A DNA stretch of 64,000 nt from RH-AL1 sp965198495 (lineage in GTDB: Bacteria; Pseudomonadota; Alphaproteobacteria; Rhizobiales; Beijerinckiaceae), in contig CBDAPL010000001.1 of NCBI GenBank assembly GCA_965198495.1, positions 2,976,001-3,040,000 on the forward strand, in the 5' to 3' direction. This document shows positions 8,779 to 17,458 of the stretch, piece after piece. Each line of letters begins with the position of its first letter. The first letter of the stretch is position 1. Under the pieces are notes generated by a model. The model did no database searches and was not told where the DNA came from. It saw nothing but the letters and a program-made list of their open reading frames with translations. The position numbers and the translations under genes are program-made.

Positions 8779-8808
8779 AAAGGGCTCCATCAAAGCGAAC
8801 GGAAGCCG

Positions 8809-9957
8809 ATGGCGCTCGACCTTGCCACACGCGACGAATTGCTTGCCGGCGTCCGCCGCTTCGTCACCGAGCGCCTGCGTCCGCTCGAAGGCCAGATCGC
8901 CGCCGACGACCGTATACCCGACACGATCGTCGGCGCGATGCGCGATCTCGGCCTGTTCGGACTGTCCATTCCCGAGGAATACGAAGGGCTCGGCCTGTCG
9001 ATGGAGGACGAGTGCCTGGTCGCGATCGAACTCGGTCACACCAGTCCGGCGTTCCGCTCGGTGATCGGCACCAATGTCGGCATCGGCAGCCAGGGTTTGG
9101 TGATGTACGGCTCGCGGTCGCAGAAGGCGAAGTGGCTGCCGCGCATCGCGTCCGGCGCGATCATCACCTCGTTCTGCCTCACCGAGGCCGAGGCGGGGTC
9201 CGACAGCGCCTCGGTCCGCACCCGCGCCAAGCGCGAGGGCGAGGATTACGTGCTCAATGGCGCCAAACGCTACATCACCAACGCCGACAAGGCCTCGCTC
9301 TTCACCGTGATGGCGCGCACCGATCCGGAGCAGTCGGGCTCGAAGGGCGTGTCCGCTTTCCTCGTGCCGGCCGACAGCCCCGGCCTGACGATCGGCAAGC
9401 CGGAACACAAGATGGGCCAGCAGGGCGCGCACGTCTGCGACGTCAACTTCGACAACGTGCGCGTGCCGGCGGAAAACCGCCTCGGCGCGGAGGGCGAGGG
9501 CTTCAAGCTGGCGATGCGCGTGCTCGATCGCGGCCGCCTGCACATCGCCGCGGTCTGCACCGGCATCGCCCAGCGGCTGATCGCCGATTGCGTCGCCTAC
9601 GCCACCGATCGCAAGCAGTTCGGCCAGCCGCTGTCGAGCTTTCAGCTCGTGCAGGCGATGATCGCCGACTCCAAGACGGAGGCCCTCGCCTCGCGCGCGC
9701 TGGTGCTGGAGACGGCGCGTCAGCGCGACCGCGACGAGAACACGACGCTGGAAGCCGCGAGCGCCAAGCTGTTCGCCTCCGAGATGGTCGGGCGCGTCGC
9801 CGACCGCGCGGTGCAGATCCACGGCGGCGCCGGCTACATCGCCGATTACGGGATCGAGCGCTTCTATCGCGACGTGCGGCTGTTTCGCATCTACGAGGGC
9901 TCGTCGGAAATCCAGAAGCTCGTCATCGCCCGCGAGACGCTGAAGCGGGGCGGCTGA
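8809..9957 (+). CDS. Acyl-CoA dehydrogenase (short/medium-chain type)
   Basis: A 382-residue standard-length acyl-CoA dehydrogenase. FAD and substrate motifs CLTEAEAGSDS and YITNADKAS are present, and YEGSSEIQ supplies the catalytic Glu at about residue 363, as in MCAD/SCAD. It should introduce a 2,3-double bond into a short or branched acyl-CoA and donate electrons to ETF. The start at 8809 is preferred over 8776 because of the promoter position. A hotdog thioesterase follows 3 bases after the stop, so the two are co-transcribed. Confidence 0.9.
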   Translation: MALDLATRDELLAGVRRFVTERLRPLEGQIAADDRIPDTIVGAMRDLGLFGLSIPEEYEGLGLSMEDECLVAIELGHTSPAFRSVIGTNVGIGSQGLVMYGSRSQKAKWLPRIASGAIITSFCLTEAEAGSDSASVRTRAKREGEDYVLNGAKRYITNADKASLFTVMARTDPEQSGSKGVSAFLVPADSPGLTIGKPEHKMGQQGAHVCDVNFDNVRVPAENRLGAEGEGFKLAMRVLDRGRLHIAAVCTGIAQRLIADCVAYATDRKQFGQPLSSFQLVQAMIADSKTEALASRALVLETARQRDRDENTTLEAASAKLFASEMVGRVADRAVQIHGGAGYIADYGIERFYRDVRLFRIYEGSSEIQKLVIARETLKRGG

Positions 9958-9960
9958 TCG

Positions 9961-10410
9961 ATGAAGCCGGCATCCGAACGATTGCTGCTCGAGACCTACC
10001 CCTTCCACGCCGATCTCGATCCGCGGTTCGGCGACATGGACATCCAGGGGCACCTCAACAACGTCGCGCTGGCCGGTCTCTACGAGGAGGCACGCGTTCG
10101 CTTCATCTCGTCGATCTTCACGATCCACTCTCGGCCCGACGGCCAGCGGCCGGTGCTCGCGGAAGCGAGCATCCGCTACCTCGCCGAGGGCCGCTATCCC
10201 GGCCGGCTCACCGCGGCCTGCGGGGTGCTCCGGCTCGGCCGCACCTCCTACGGCATCGGCCAGGCGATGTTCCAGGCCGGCCGCTGCATCGGCACGGCCG
10301 ACATCGTCATCGTGTGGACCGAAGCCGGGCGCCCCATACCCCTCCCCGACACGTTCAGGTCGGCGATGACGCGTGTTCTCATCGCGGAGGCGGTCGAGGC
10401 CGACGCATGA
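9961..10410 (+). CDS. 4HBT/YbgC-like acyl-CoA thioesterase
   Basis: A 149-residue single hotdog protein of the 4-hydroxybenzoyl-CoA thioesterase group. The N-terminal RFGDMDIQGHLNNVA has the Asp and the HxNN pattern used for catalysis in YbgC/FadM enzymes. Placed directly after an acyl-CoA dehydrogenase, it probably releases free acid from a dead-end or overflow acyl-CoA. Three separate hotdog thioesterases occur within 8 kb here, which suggests a broad or awkward substrate range. Confidence 0.85.
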   Translation: MKPASERLLLETYPFHADLDPRFGDMDIQGHLNNVALAGLYEEARVRFISSIFTIHSRPDGQRPVLAEASIRYLAEGRYPGRLTAACGVLRLGRTSYGIGQAMFQAGRCIGTADIVIVWTEAGRPIPLPDTFRSAMTRVLIAEAVEADA

Positions 10411-10529
10411 AGCGACCCTGAAGACAGGACCGGCCGTTAGACGCATAGGCACAAGGGCGCGAGCGCGCCAGAACTGTTCCATCGCCGCCGATCCGTTCGG
10501 TCACGGCAGATCAAAAGAGGACGCGCGCC

Positions 10530-12272
10530 ATGACAGCGGCACTACAGCAGACGGCCGTCGAACCCGGCCACGGCGACCTCGACCGGGCGATCGCCGATCT
10601 CGTCGCCAACAAGGACAGGTGGGCGCGCACCAGCACCACGGAGCGCGTCGCCCTGCTGGCGAAGATCAGGGACGCCATCATGGCCGTGGCCGAGGATTGG
10701 GCGCTGACGGCCGCGCGGAAGAAGGGCATTCCCGAAGGATCGCCGCTCGTCGGCGAGGAATGGGTCTCAGGCCCCTATGCCCTGATGTCGGGTGCCGACG
10801 CGCTCCGCCACACGCTGGAGAACATGGAGGGCAAGCGTTTCCTGAAGGACGCGCCGATCCACGACCTCCCGAACGGCCAGATCGCGGCCGCGGTCTTCCC
10901 GCAGTCCATCTGGGACCGGCTGCTGCTCTCCGGCGTCAAGGCGGATGTGTGGATGCGGCCCGGCGTGACGCGCCAGAACCTCGCCGCGAACACCGCGGAG
11001 GCCTACGACACGTCAGCGGCGAACCGCGAGGGCAAGGTCGCGCTGGTGCTGGGCGCCGGCAACATCGCGGCAATCGCGCCGCTCGATTGCTTCCAGAAGA
11101 TCTTCGGCGAGCATCAGGTGACCATCCTCAAGCTGAACCCGGTCAACGACTACCTGCTGCCGTTCTTCCAGAGCGCGCTCGATCCGCTGATCGCGGCGGG
11201 CGCGTTGCGCATCGTGCGCGGCGGCGCCGACGTCGGCGCCTACCTCTGCGACCATCCCGGCATCGACGAGATCCACATCACGGGATCTGGCGCCTCGCAC
11301 GACGCCATCGTGTGGGGCACGGGCGAGGAAGGCCGCGCCAAGAAGCTGTCGGGCACCCCACGCAACACGCGGCGCGTCACCTCTGAGCTCGGCGCCGTCT
11401 GCCCGACGATCGTCGTGCCCGGACCCTGGAACGATGCCGACATCGCCTTCCAGGCGGAGCATATCGCCTCGCAGAAGCTGCACAATTCCGGCTTCAACTG
11501 CATCGCCTGCCAGATGCTGGTCGTCTCCTCCGGCTGGGACAAGACGGAGGCGCTTCTGAAGAAGGTCGACGCGACCATCGCCAGCGCGCCGCCGCGCGGC
11601 CTCTACTATCCCGGCGCCGAGCAGCGGATGAGCGATTTCGCGAACCGCAGCGCGAAGGCGACCAAGGTGGATCGGCCGGGCTCGGCGGCTTGCGTGATCG
11701 TGCCGTTCGCCGCCAACGACGATCAGGCGATCGAGACGACGGAGGTGTTCGCGCCCGCCATGAGCATCCACCGCATCGCGTCCGACGAGCCGGAAGCTTT
11801 TCTGCGCGCGGCGATCGCCTACTCCAACGATCGGCTTTACGGGACACTCGGCGCCAATATCCTGATCCATCCGGCGACGATCAAGGCGATCGGCCGCGCG
11901 CGGTTCGAGACGATCGTCGCCGATCTGCACTACGGCTGCATCGCGATCAACGCGTGGTCCGGCCTGGGCTTCCTCATTCCGCAGGCGACCTGGGGCGCGT
12001 TCCCGGGGCACACGCTCACGGACGTGCAGAGCGGCATCGGCGTCGTGCACAACAGCTTCATGTTCGACAAGCCGGAGCGCACGGTCGTCACCGCGCCGTT
12101 TCGGCCGTTTCCCCGCACCGCGCTCAGCGGCGGCCTGACGATGCTGCCGAAGCCGCCGTGGTTCGTCACCAATCGCCGCCAGCACGTGGTCGGCCGCCTG
12201 CTGACGTCGTTCCAGCACAAGCCGAGCTGGGCCAAGCTGCCGCTTCTCTTCATGAACGCGCTGCGGGGCTAG
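10530..12272 (+). CDS. NAD-dependent aldehyde dehydrogenase family protein
   Basis: A 580-residue member of the aldehyde dehydrogenase superfamily, longer than the usual 480-500. The general-base Glu lies in TSELG (about residue 286) and the nucleophile in NSGFNCIAC (Cys324); Cys327 follows three residues later. The C-terminal extension (about 60 residues, basic and hydrophobic) is typical of a subgroup found near lipid-degradation genes. It oxidises an aldehyde to an acid. It starts 119 bases after the thioesterase and probably has its own control. The next 347 bases hold no gene. Confidence 0.88.
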   Translation: MTAALQQTAVEPGHGDLDRAIADLVANKDRWARTSTTERVALLAKIRDAIMAVAEDWALTAARKKGIPEGSPLVGEEWVSGPYALMSGADALRHTLENMEGKRFLKDAPIHDLPNGQIAAAVFPQSIWDRLLLSGVKADVWMRPGVTRQNLAANTAEAYDTSAANREGKVALVLGAGNIAAIAPLDCFQKIFGEHQVTILKLNPVNDYLLPFFQSALDPLIAAGALRIVRGGADVGAYLCDHPGIDEIHITGSGASHDAIVWGTGEEGRAKKLSGTPRNTRRVTSELGAVCPTIVVPGPWNDADIAFQAEHIASQKLHNSGFNCIACQMLVVSSGWDKTEALLKKVDATIASAPPRGLYYPGAEQRMSDFANRSAKATKVDRPGSAACVIVPFAANDDQAIETTEVFAPAMSIHRIASDEPEAFLRAAIAYSNDRLYGTLGANILIHPATIKAIGRARFETIVADLHYGCIAINAWSGLGFLIPQATWGAFPGHTLTDVQSGIGVVHNSFMFDKPERTVVTAPFRPFPRTALSGGLTMLPKPPWFVTNRRQHVVGRLLTSFQHKPSWAKLPLLFMNALRG

Positions 12273-12357
12273 GGCTGGTGCCTATTGTGCCGAGCATGCG
12301 CGTGACGCGGCGCGCTCGACTGAAACGCACACGTTGACCGCTCACGAGAGGCGCACT

Positions 12358-12373
12358 AAGGTATTTGTACCTT
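12358..12373. promoter_or_regulatory. Inverted repeat AAGGTA-TTTG-TACCTT
   Basis: A perfect 6-4-6 inverted repeat directly followed by an AT-rich stretch (TAATAT). It lies 247 bases upstream of the pimB-like thiolase and next to the dispersed repeat. It could be an operator or part of the repeat element; the distance from the gene makes an operator role uncertain. Confidence 0.25.
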
Positions 12374-12394
12374 AATATGGGTGTTGGCGCTGTT

Positions 12395-12458
12395 TATGAC
12401 GCTTATGACGCTATGACGCTTATGACGCTGAAATGTGAACGTTGGTGCAAATCTTTGG
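12395..12458 (+). repeat. 64-bp dispersed repeat, copy 1 (TATGACGCT units)
   Basis: Four units of TATGACGCT (one lacking the first T) are followed by GAAATGT and, after a short variable part, GTGCAAAT-C/T-TTTGG. The same arrangement occurs inverted at 59374-59437. Within both copies the core array and GAAATGT are identical; the remainder varies slightly. Both lie in non-coding DNA. Confidence 0.8.
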
Positions 12459-12619
12459 AAGATATATCGGAGTTGCGAGCGGGCGTGGAACGCTTCCGGA
12501 GCGATCGGGATCGACGCTAGAATCAGCGTGACCGGCACTCGGCTCGTCGCCGCACCGGGATCGAAAATAGCAACGTCGGCGCGACCGGCAGCCGCCGTCA
12601 TCGAGGAGTTTCTCAGTCC

Positions 12620-13822
12620 ATGCGCGAAGCCGTCATCGTTTCCACCGCCCGCACGCCGATCGGCAAGGCCTATCGCGGCGCCTTCAACGACACGCAGGCG
12701 CAGACCCTCGCCGGTCACGCGCTGAAAGCGGCCGTCGAGCGCGCCCAGATTGACGCCAAGGAGGTCGAGGACGTGGTGATGGGCTGCGCGATGCAGCAGG
12801 GTTCGACCGGCACCAACACCGCGCGCCAGTCGCTTCTGCGCGCCGGCATGCCGACCAGCGTCGCCGGCCAGACGATCGACCGGCAATGCGCGTCGGGCCT
12901 GATGGCGGTGGCGATCGCCGCCAAGCAGATCATCGTCGACCAGCAGACGATCGCCATCGGCGCCGGCGTCGAGTCGATCTCGCTGGTGCAGAACGCCCAT
13001 GCCAACGCGTTCCGCACCCGCGACCCGTGGCTGATCGAGCACCTGCCGACGACCTACGTGACGATGCTGGAGACGGCCGAGGTCGTCGCCGCGCGCTACG
13101 GCATCAGCCGCGAGGCGCAGGACGCGTACGCGCTGAAGTCGCAGCAGCGTACCGCCAAGGGCCAGGCCGAGGGCATCTTCGACCACGAGATCATTGCGGT
13201 CTCGACGACGATGCTCGTCACCGACAAGGCGACCGGCGAGACCTCCCACAAGGACATCACGATCGCCAAGGACGAGGGCAACCGCGCCGCGACGACGATC
13301 GAGGATCTGGCCAAGCTGAAGCCGGTCTTCAAGGACGGGATCGAGGTCAAGCAGGGCCGCTACATCACCGCCGGCAACGCCTCGCAGCTCTCCGACGGGG
13401 CGGCGGCGCTGGTGCTGATGGAAGCCAAGGAAGCCTCGCGGCGCGGCCTGCAGCCGCTCGGCGCCTATCGCGGCATCGCCGTCGCCGGCTGCGATCCCGA
13501 CGAGATGGGCATCGGCCCGGTGTTCGCGATCCCCAAGCTCTTGAAGGCGCACGGCCTCACCGTCGACGACATCGACCTTTGGGAGCTGAACGAGGCCTTC
13601 GCCGTGCAGGTGCTCTACTGCCGCGACAAGCTCGGCATCCCCGACGAGAAGCTCAACACCTGGGGCGGCAGCATCTCGATCGGCCACCCCTACGGCATGA
13701 CCGGCGCCCGCTGCACCGGCCACCTGCTGCTGGAAGGCAGGCGCACCAAGGCGAAATGGGGCGTGGTGACGATGTGCGTCGGCGGCGGCATGGGCGCGGC
13801 CGGCCTGTTCGAGATCTTCTGA
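12620..13822 (+). CDS. pimB: Acetyl-CoA acyltransferase (thiolase), PimB-like
   Basis: A 400-residue thiolase with all active-site elements: Cys90 in DRQCASG, the NEAFA segment, the GHPYG histidine near residue 356 and the CVGGG cysteine near 386. It performs CoA-dependent cleavage of a 3-oxoacyl-CoA. From memory of the family it is closest to PimB of the Rhodopseudomonas pimelate operon, and the genes at 15332-21608 complete a pim-like set. Unlike the canonical order, it lies in front of the set and is separated from pimF by a divergent regulator gene. Confidence 0.85.
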   Translation: MREAVIVSTARTPIGKAYRGAFNDTQAQTLAGHALKAAVERAQIDAKEVEDVVMGCAMQQGSTGTNTARQSLLRAGMPTSVAGQTIDRQCASGLMAVAIAAKQIIVDQQTIAIGAGVESISLVQNAHANAFRTRDPWLIEHLPTTYVTMLETAEVVAARYGISREAQDAYALKSQQRTAKGQAEGIFDHEIIAVSTTMLVTDKATGETSHKDITIAKDEGNRAATTIEDLAKLKPVFKDGIEVKQGRYITAGNASQLSDGAAALVLMEAKEASRRGLQPLGAYRGIAVAGCDPDEMGIGPVFAIPKLLKAHGLTVDDIDLWELNEAFAVQVLYCRDKLGIPDEKLNTWGGSISIGHPYGMTGARCTGHLLLEGRRTKAKWGVVTMCVGGGMGAAGLFEIF

Positions 13823-13874
13823 TGCACGGTGGCCGGGCCATCGCCACGGGCTGGGGCGGGCTGGCCCATTGCCG

Positions 13875-15149
13875 CTATTCCGCGTCCAATCGGCCGCCAT
13901 CACTTCCCCCCGATGGCGCGAAAACGCCGATCAGGCATGGCCTGACGAACAGCTCGACGACGTTGTCCTCGGTCGCGTCGTGGGCCCAGTGGCGCAGCTC
14001 GGCGGCCGCGTTCACCATCCCTGTCACGAGCTGTCCGGCGATCGTCGGATCGACGGCGCGGATCGAGCCGTCGGCCATGCCATCGACGATGATCCCGGCG
14101 GTGCGCTGCGAGAGGCGGTCGAAGTCGCGCAGCAGGCCCGGCCGAACCGCCTCCGGCATGGCGGACAGCGCGGAGTACCGCAGCAGCGGGCCCCGCTCGG
14201 AAAGCTGGTGGCGCACGAGCGCGGACGCCACCAGGGAAAGGCGCGCCCAGCCCGTCCCGATCTCCGGCGGGGCGGCGCGGTGCGCGGCACGGATCACCTC
14301 GAAGGTGCGATGAAAGCACTGGGCGACGAGATCGTCCTTGTTCTCGTTATGATGGTAGAAGGAGCCCTTGGTGACGCTGAGCTTGGCGGAAATACGGTCG
14401 ACGGAGGCGCCGCGGTAGCCCTGCTCGTTCACGAGCTCCGTGGCGGCGCGCAGAAAGGCATCGCGCGACACCTCCGGCGCCATCGCGCGCGGCGTGGGCA
14501 TCGCGCGTGTCGTGAAAGCCCAGTCCGCGCCGGGAGCGGCGATCCCCCTGATCAGCACGTCGGCGAAATGTTCGGCCGCGCGAGGATAATCCTCCGGCTC
14601 GAAGCGGACCAGCCATTCCTTGGCCCACAGGAAGGCCGAGAAGACGAGGTGCGCGCGGGCGTTCTGCTCGGCGCGCGACAGGATCGCCCCGGTCGGGTCG
14701 GAGAACCAGCGGCGGAAACGGCGGAACAGGTCGCTGAAGGCTTGGCTCGGCGGCGCGGCGCCGGCGCCGGCCATGGCGCGGAGATCCCAGAAGTTGATGA
14801 TCTCGGGCCTTCGCCGCATCGTCACTTCGGCCTGCAGCGCGAAGTAGAGCCGGATGAACGCGGCCAGCCGGGCTGTAGGTGTGATCTCGCGATCGGCTTG
14901 GGTCACCAGTCGCTCGATCGTCTCGATCGCCCGGATCAGGCAGGCGGCGGCGAGGTCCTCCTTCTTGCGGTAATAATAGGTGATGCTCGTCGTCGTGAGG
15001 CCGACCCCCTGCGCCACATCGGCGATGGTGGTCCCGTTCAGCCCCCGCGCGTTGAACAGGCTCGCCGCGGCCTCGAGGATCGCCTCGCGCTTGCGTTCGA
15101 AGCGCGCCGTCTGGATCGGAGCGCTTGGCAGGAGGTCCGAAGCTGGCAT
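13875..15149 (-). CDS. Tandem (double) TetR-family transcriptional regulator
   Basis: A 424-residue protein with two complete TetR units in one chain. Unit 1 has its helix-turn-helix near residues 18-65 (TTIADVAQGVGL, then TTTSITYYYRKKEDL) and unit 2 near residues 228-275 (ASVDRISAKLSVTKGSFYHHNENKDDL); each is followed by its own ligand/dimer domain. Normal TetR proteins are about 200 residues and dimerise, so this one could act as a pseudo-dimer or bring two sites together. ATG 15149 is chosen because sequence before it is not TetR-like. It diverges from pimF with 182 bases between them and probably controls the pim-like genes. Confidence 0.88.
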   Translation of the reverse strand: MPASDLLPSAPIQTARFERKREAILEAAASLFNARGLNGTTIADVAQGVGLTTTSITYYYRKKEDLAAACLIRAIETIERLVTQADREITPTARLAAFIRLYFALQAEVTMRRRPEIINFWDLRAMAGAGAAPPSQAFSDLFRRFRRWFSDPTGAILSRAEQNARAHLVFSAFLWAKEWLVRFEPEDYPRAAEHFADVLIRGIAAPGADWAFTTRAMPTPRAMAPEVSRDAFLRAATELVNEQGYRGASVDRISAKLSVTKGSFYHHNENKDDLVAQCFHRTFEVIRAAHRAAPPEIGTGWARLSLVASALVRHQLSERGPLLRYSALSAMPEAVRPGLLRDFDRLSQRTAGIIVDGMADGSIRAVDPTIAGQLVTGMVNAAAELRHWAHDATEDNVVELFVRPCLIGVFAPSGGSDGGRLDAE

Positions 15150-15331
15150 GGGCGCCTCGATAGTATGAATTCTCCAAAGCGATGCAATGGCTTTCGCGCG
15201 CGCGCGTGGGAGCGCGAGACATCGATGCTCTCCGCCGTTCGGCAGGATCCTCGATCTTGCTTTCGAACGTGCCGTATGGTGCATCCTGGCCTATATACCG
15301 AGGTGCGTTCGGCAAAGTTAGGATCATCGAG

Positions 15332-17409
15332 ATGGTAGAAGGCGCCTCGCTGCTCAGTGTCTCTCACGAAGGCGATGTTGCCGTCCTCACCTTGAACGCG
15401 CCCCCGGTGAACGCGCTGTCGCACGCGCTTCGCACCGAGATGGTCAAGGCGATCGAGGCCGCAGAGGGCGACACTCAGGTCCACGCCATCGTGCTTCTAG
15501 GCGCCGGACGTGGGTTTTCCGGCGGCGCCGACATCACGGAGTTCACAAAGCCCCCGCTCAAGCCGACGCTGCACGACGTGCTCGACACGATCGAGAACGC
15601 GAGCAAGCCGATTATTGTCGCTCTGCACGGCATGACGCTGGGTGGCGGCCTCGAGACGTCGCTTGCCTGTCACTACCGGGTCGCTGTGCCGTCGGCCAAG
15701 ATGGGGCTGCCGGAGGTGAAGCTCGGCCTGCTGCCGGGCGGCGGCGGAACCCAGCGTCTGCCCCGCCTCGTCGGCGTGGAGGCGGCGCTCGACATGATCA
15801 CATCGGGCGCGCCGATCTCGGCAAAGGCGGCGCATGCGAAGGGCCTGATCGACGCTGTCGTGGACGAGAGCGATCTGCGCGGAGGCGCGGTCGCCTTCGC
15901 CAAGACGGTGGTGGCCGACGGCGCCAAGCTCCGCAAGGTGCGCGATCTCGACGACAAGATGCGCCCGCGCGCGGCAAGCCGGAGATCTTCGAGGCTTTCG
16001 CCAAGGCGAACGCCCGCAAATTCCGCGGCTTCGAGGCTCCCGCGAAATGCATGGAGGCGATCAAGGGCGCGGTCGACATGCCGTTCGACGAGGGCGAGAA
16101 GAACGAGCGGCGGCTGTTCGTGGAGCTGCTGTCGAGCCGTCAGTCGGCCGCCCAGCGCCATGCCTTCTTTGCCGAGCGGCAGGCCGCCAAGGTGCCGGAC
16201 GTGCCCGACACCACCGAGACGCTGCCGGTCCAAAAAGTCGGCATCATCGGCGCCGGCACGATGGGTGGCGGCATCGCGATGAACTTCCTCAACGCCGGCA
16301 TCGCGGTGACGATGGTCGAGATGAAGGCCGAGGCGCTGGAGCGCGGCCAGGCGATCATTCGCAAGAACTACGAGGCGACCGCCAAGAAAGGTCGTTTGAA
16401 GGCGGAAGACGTCGAAACCCGGATGGGCCTGCTGACCGGCGTGCTCGACCTCGAGAGACTGAGCGATTGCGACCTCATCATCGAGGCGGTGTTCGAGCTG
16501 ATGGAGGTCAAGAAGGAAATCTTCGGCAAGCTCGACACCATCGCCAAACCGGGCGCGATCCTCGCCTCCAACACCTCCTATCTCGACATCAACGAGATCG
16601 CCGCCGCGACGAGGCGGCCGGAGTCTGTGCTCGGCATGCACTTCTTCTCGCCCGCGAACGTCATGCGCCTGCTCGAGGTCGTGCGCGGCGAGAAAACCGC
16701 CAAGCCGGTGATCGCCACCGCCATGCAGCTCGCCAAGAAGATCGGCAAGGTCGGCGTGCTCGTCGGCGTCAGTCATGGCTTCGTCGGCAACCGCATGCTG
16801 GAGAGCCGCCAGCGCGAAGCCAACAAGCTGATCATCGAAGGGGCGATGCCCTGGGATGTCGATCGCGTGCTCTACGCCTTCGGCTTGCCGATGGGTCCCT
16901 TCGCGATGGCCGACCTCGCCGGACTTGATCTCGGTTGGGTCAAGGAGCGCTCGTCCTCCTCGACGATCCGCGAGATCCTCTGCGAGATGGATCGCCGCGG
17001 GCAGAAGAACGGCAAGGGCTTCTACGACTACGACGACAATCGCAAGGCGACGCCGTCGCCCGAGGTCGAGAAGGTCATCCTGGACTTCTCGAAGCAGCAG
17101 GGCGTCGAGCGCCGCACGATCTCCGACGACGAGATCCTCGAGCGCTGCATTTACCCGATGATCAACGAGGGCGCGAAGATCCTCGACGAGAAGATCGCCA
17201 TGCGCGCGTCCGACATCGACGTCGTATGGATGACCGGCTACGGCTGGCCTGTCTACACCGGCGGTCCCATGCACTACGCCGATGCCGTCGGTCTCGATCA
17301 CGTGCTCGACCGTCTGAAAGCCTTTCATTCCCAGCATGGCGACGACTTCAAGCCGGCGCCTTTGCTCGAGAGGCTCGTTGCCGAACACCGGACGTTTCAG
17401 GGCGCCTGA
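15332..17409 (+). pseudogene. pimF: PimF/FadJ-type enoyl-CoA hydratase/3-hydroxyacyl-CoA dehydrogenase, frameshifted
   Basis: The N-terminal enoyl-CoA hydratase half (GGADITEF, LGGGLE, LLPGGGGTQRLPRL) is read in one frame up to about 15960, and the rest in another. The second part gives KPEIFEAFAKANARK, a linker, then the dehydrogenase domain (GAGTMGGG NAD site, FFSPANVM, GFVGNRM) to a stop at 17409. Losing one base in the GC run 15961-15975 explains the break. Together the parts give about 690 residues, normal for the family, with hydration and NAD-dependent oxidation in one chain. An internal ATG at 16051 could start the dehydrogenase half alone. It may be a true mutation or a sequencing error in a GC-rich run. 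Confidence 0.8.
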
Positions 17410-17458
17410 TGGTCGTCCAAGAAGCCGACGCTCCGAACAGGAAGGCTGAGGAGGAGAG

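Larger units (their letters stand above)
12273..12619. other. Gene-free stretch with an inverted repeat and a dispersed repeat
   Basis: These 347 bases between the aldehyde dehydrogenase and the pimB-like thiolase hold no credible coding frame. They contain the palindrome at 12358-12373 and the 64-bp TATGACGCT repeat at 12395-12458, and are less GC-rich than the genes on either side. The promoter of the thiolase presumably lies in the right half. Confidence 0.6.

Noticed and set aside
12395..12458. CRISPR-like reading of the short repeats
   Set aside because: Units are only 8-9 bases with no spacers; no CRISPR array or cas gene was found anywhere in the window.
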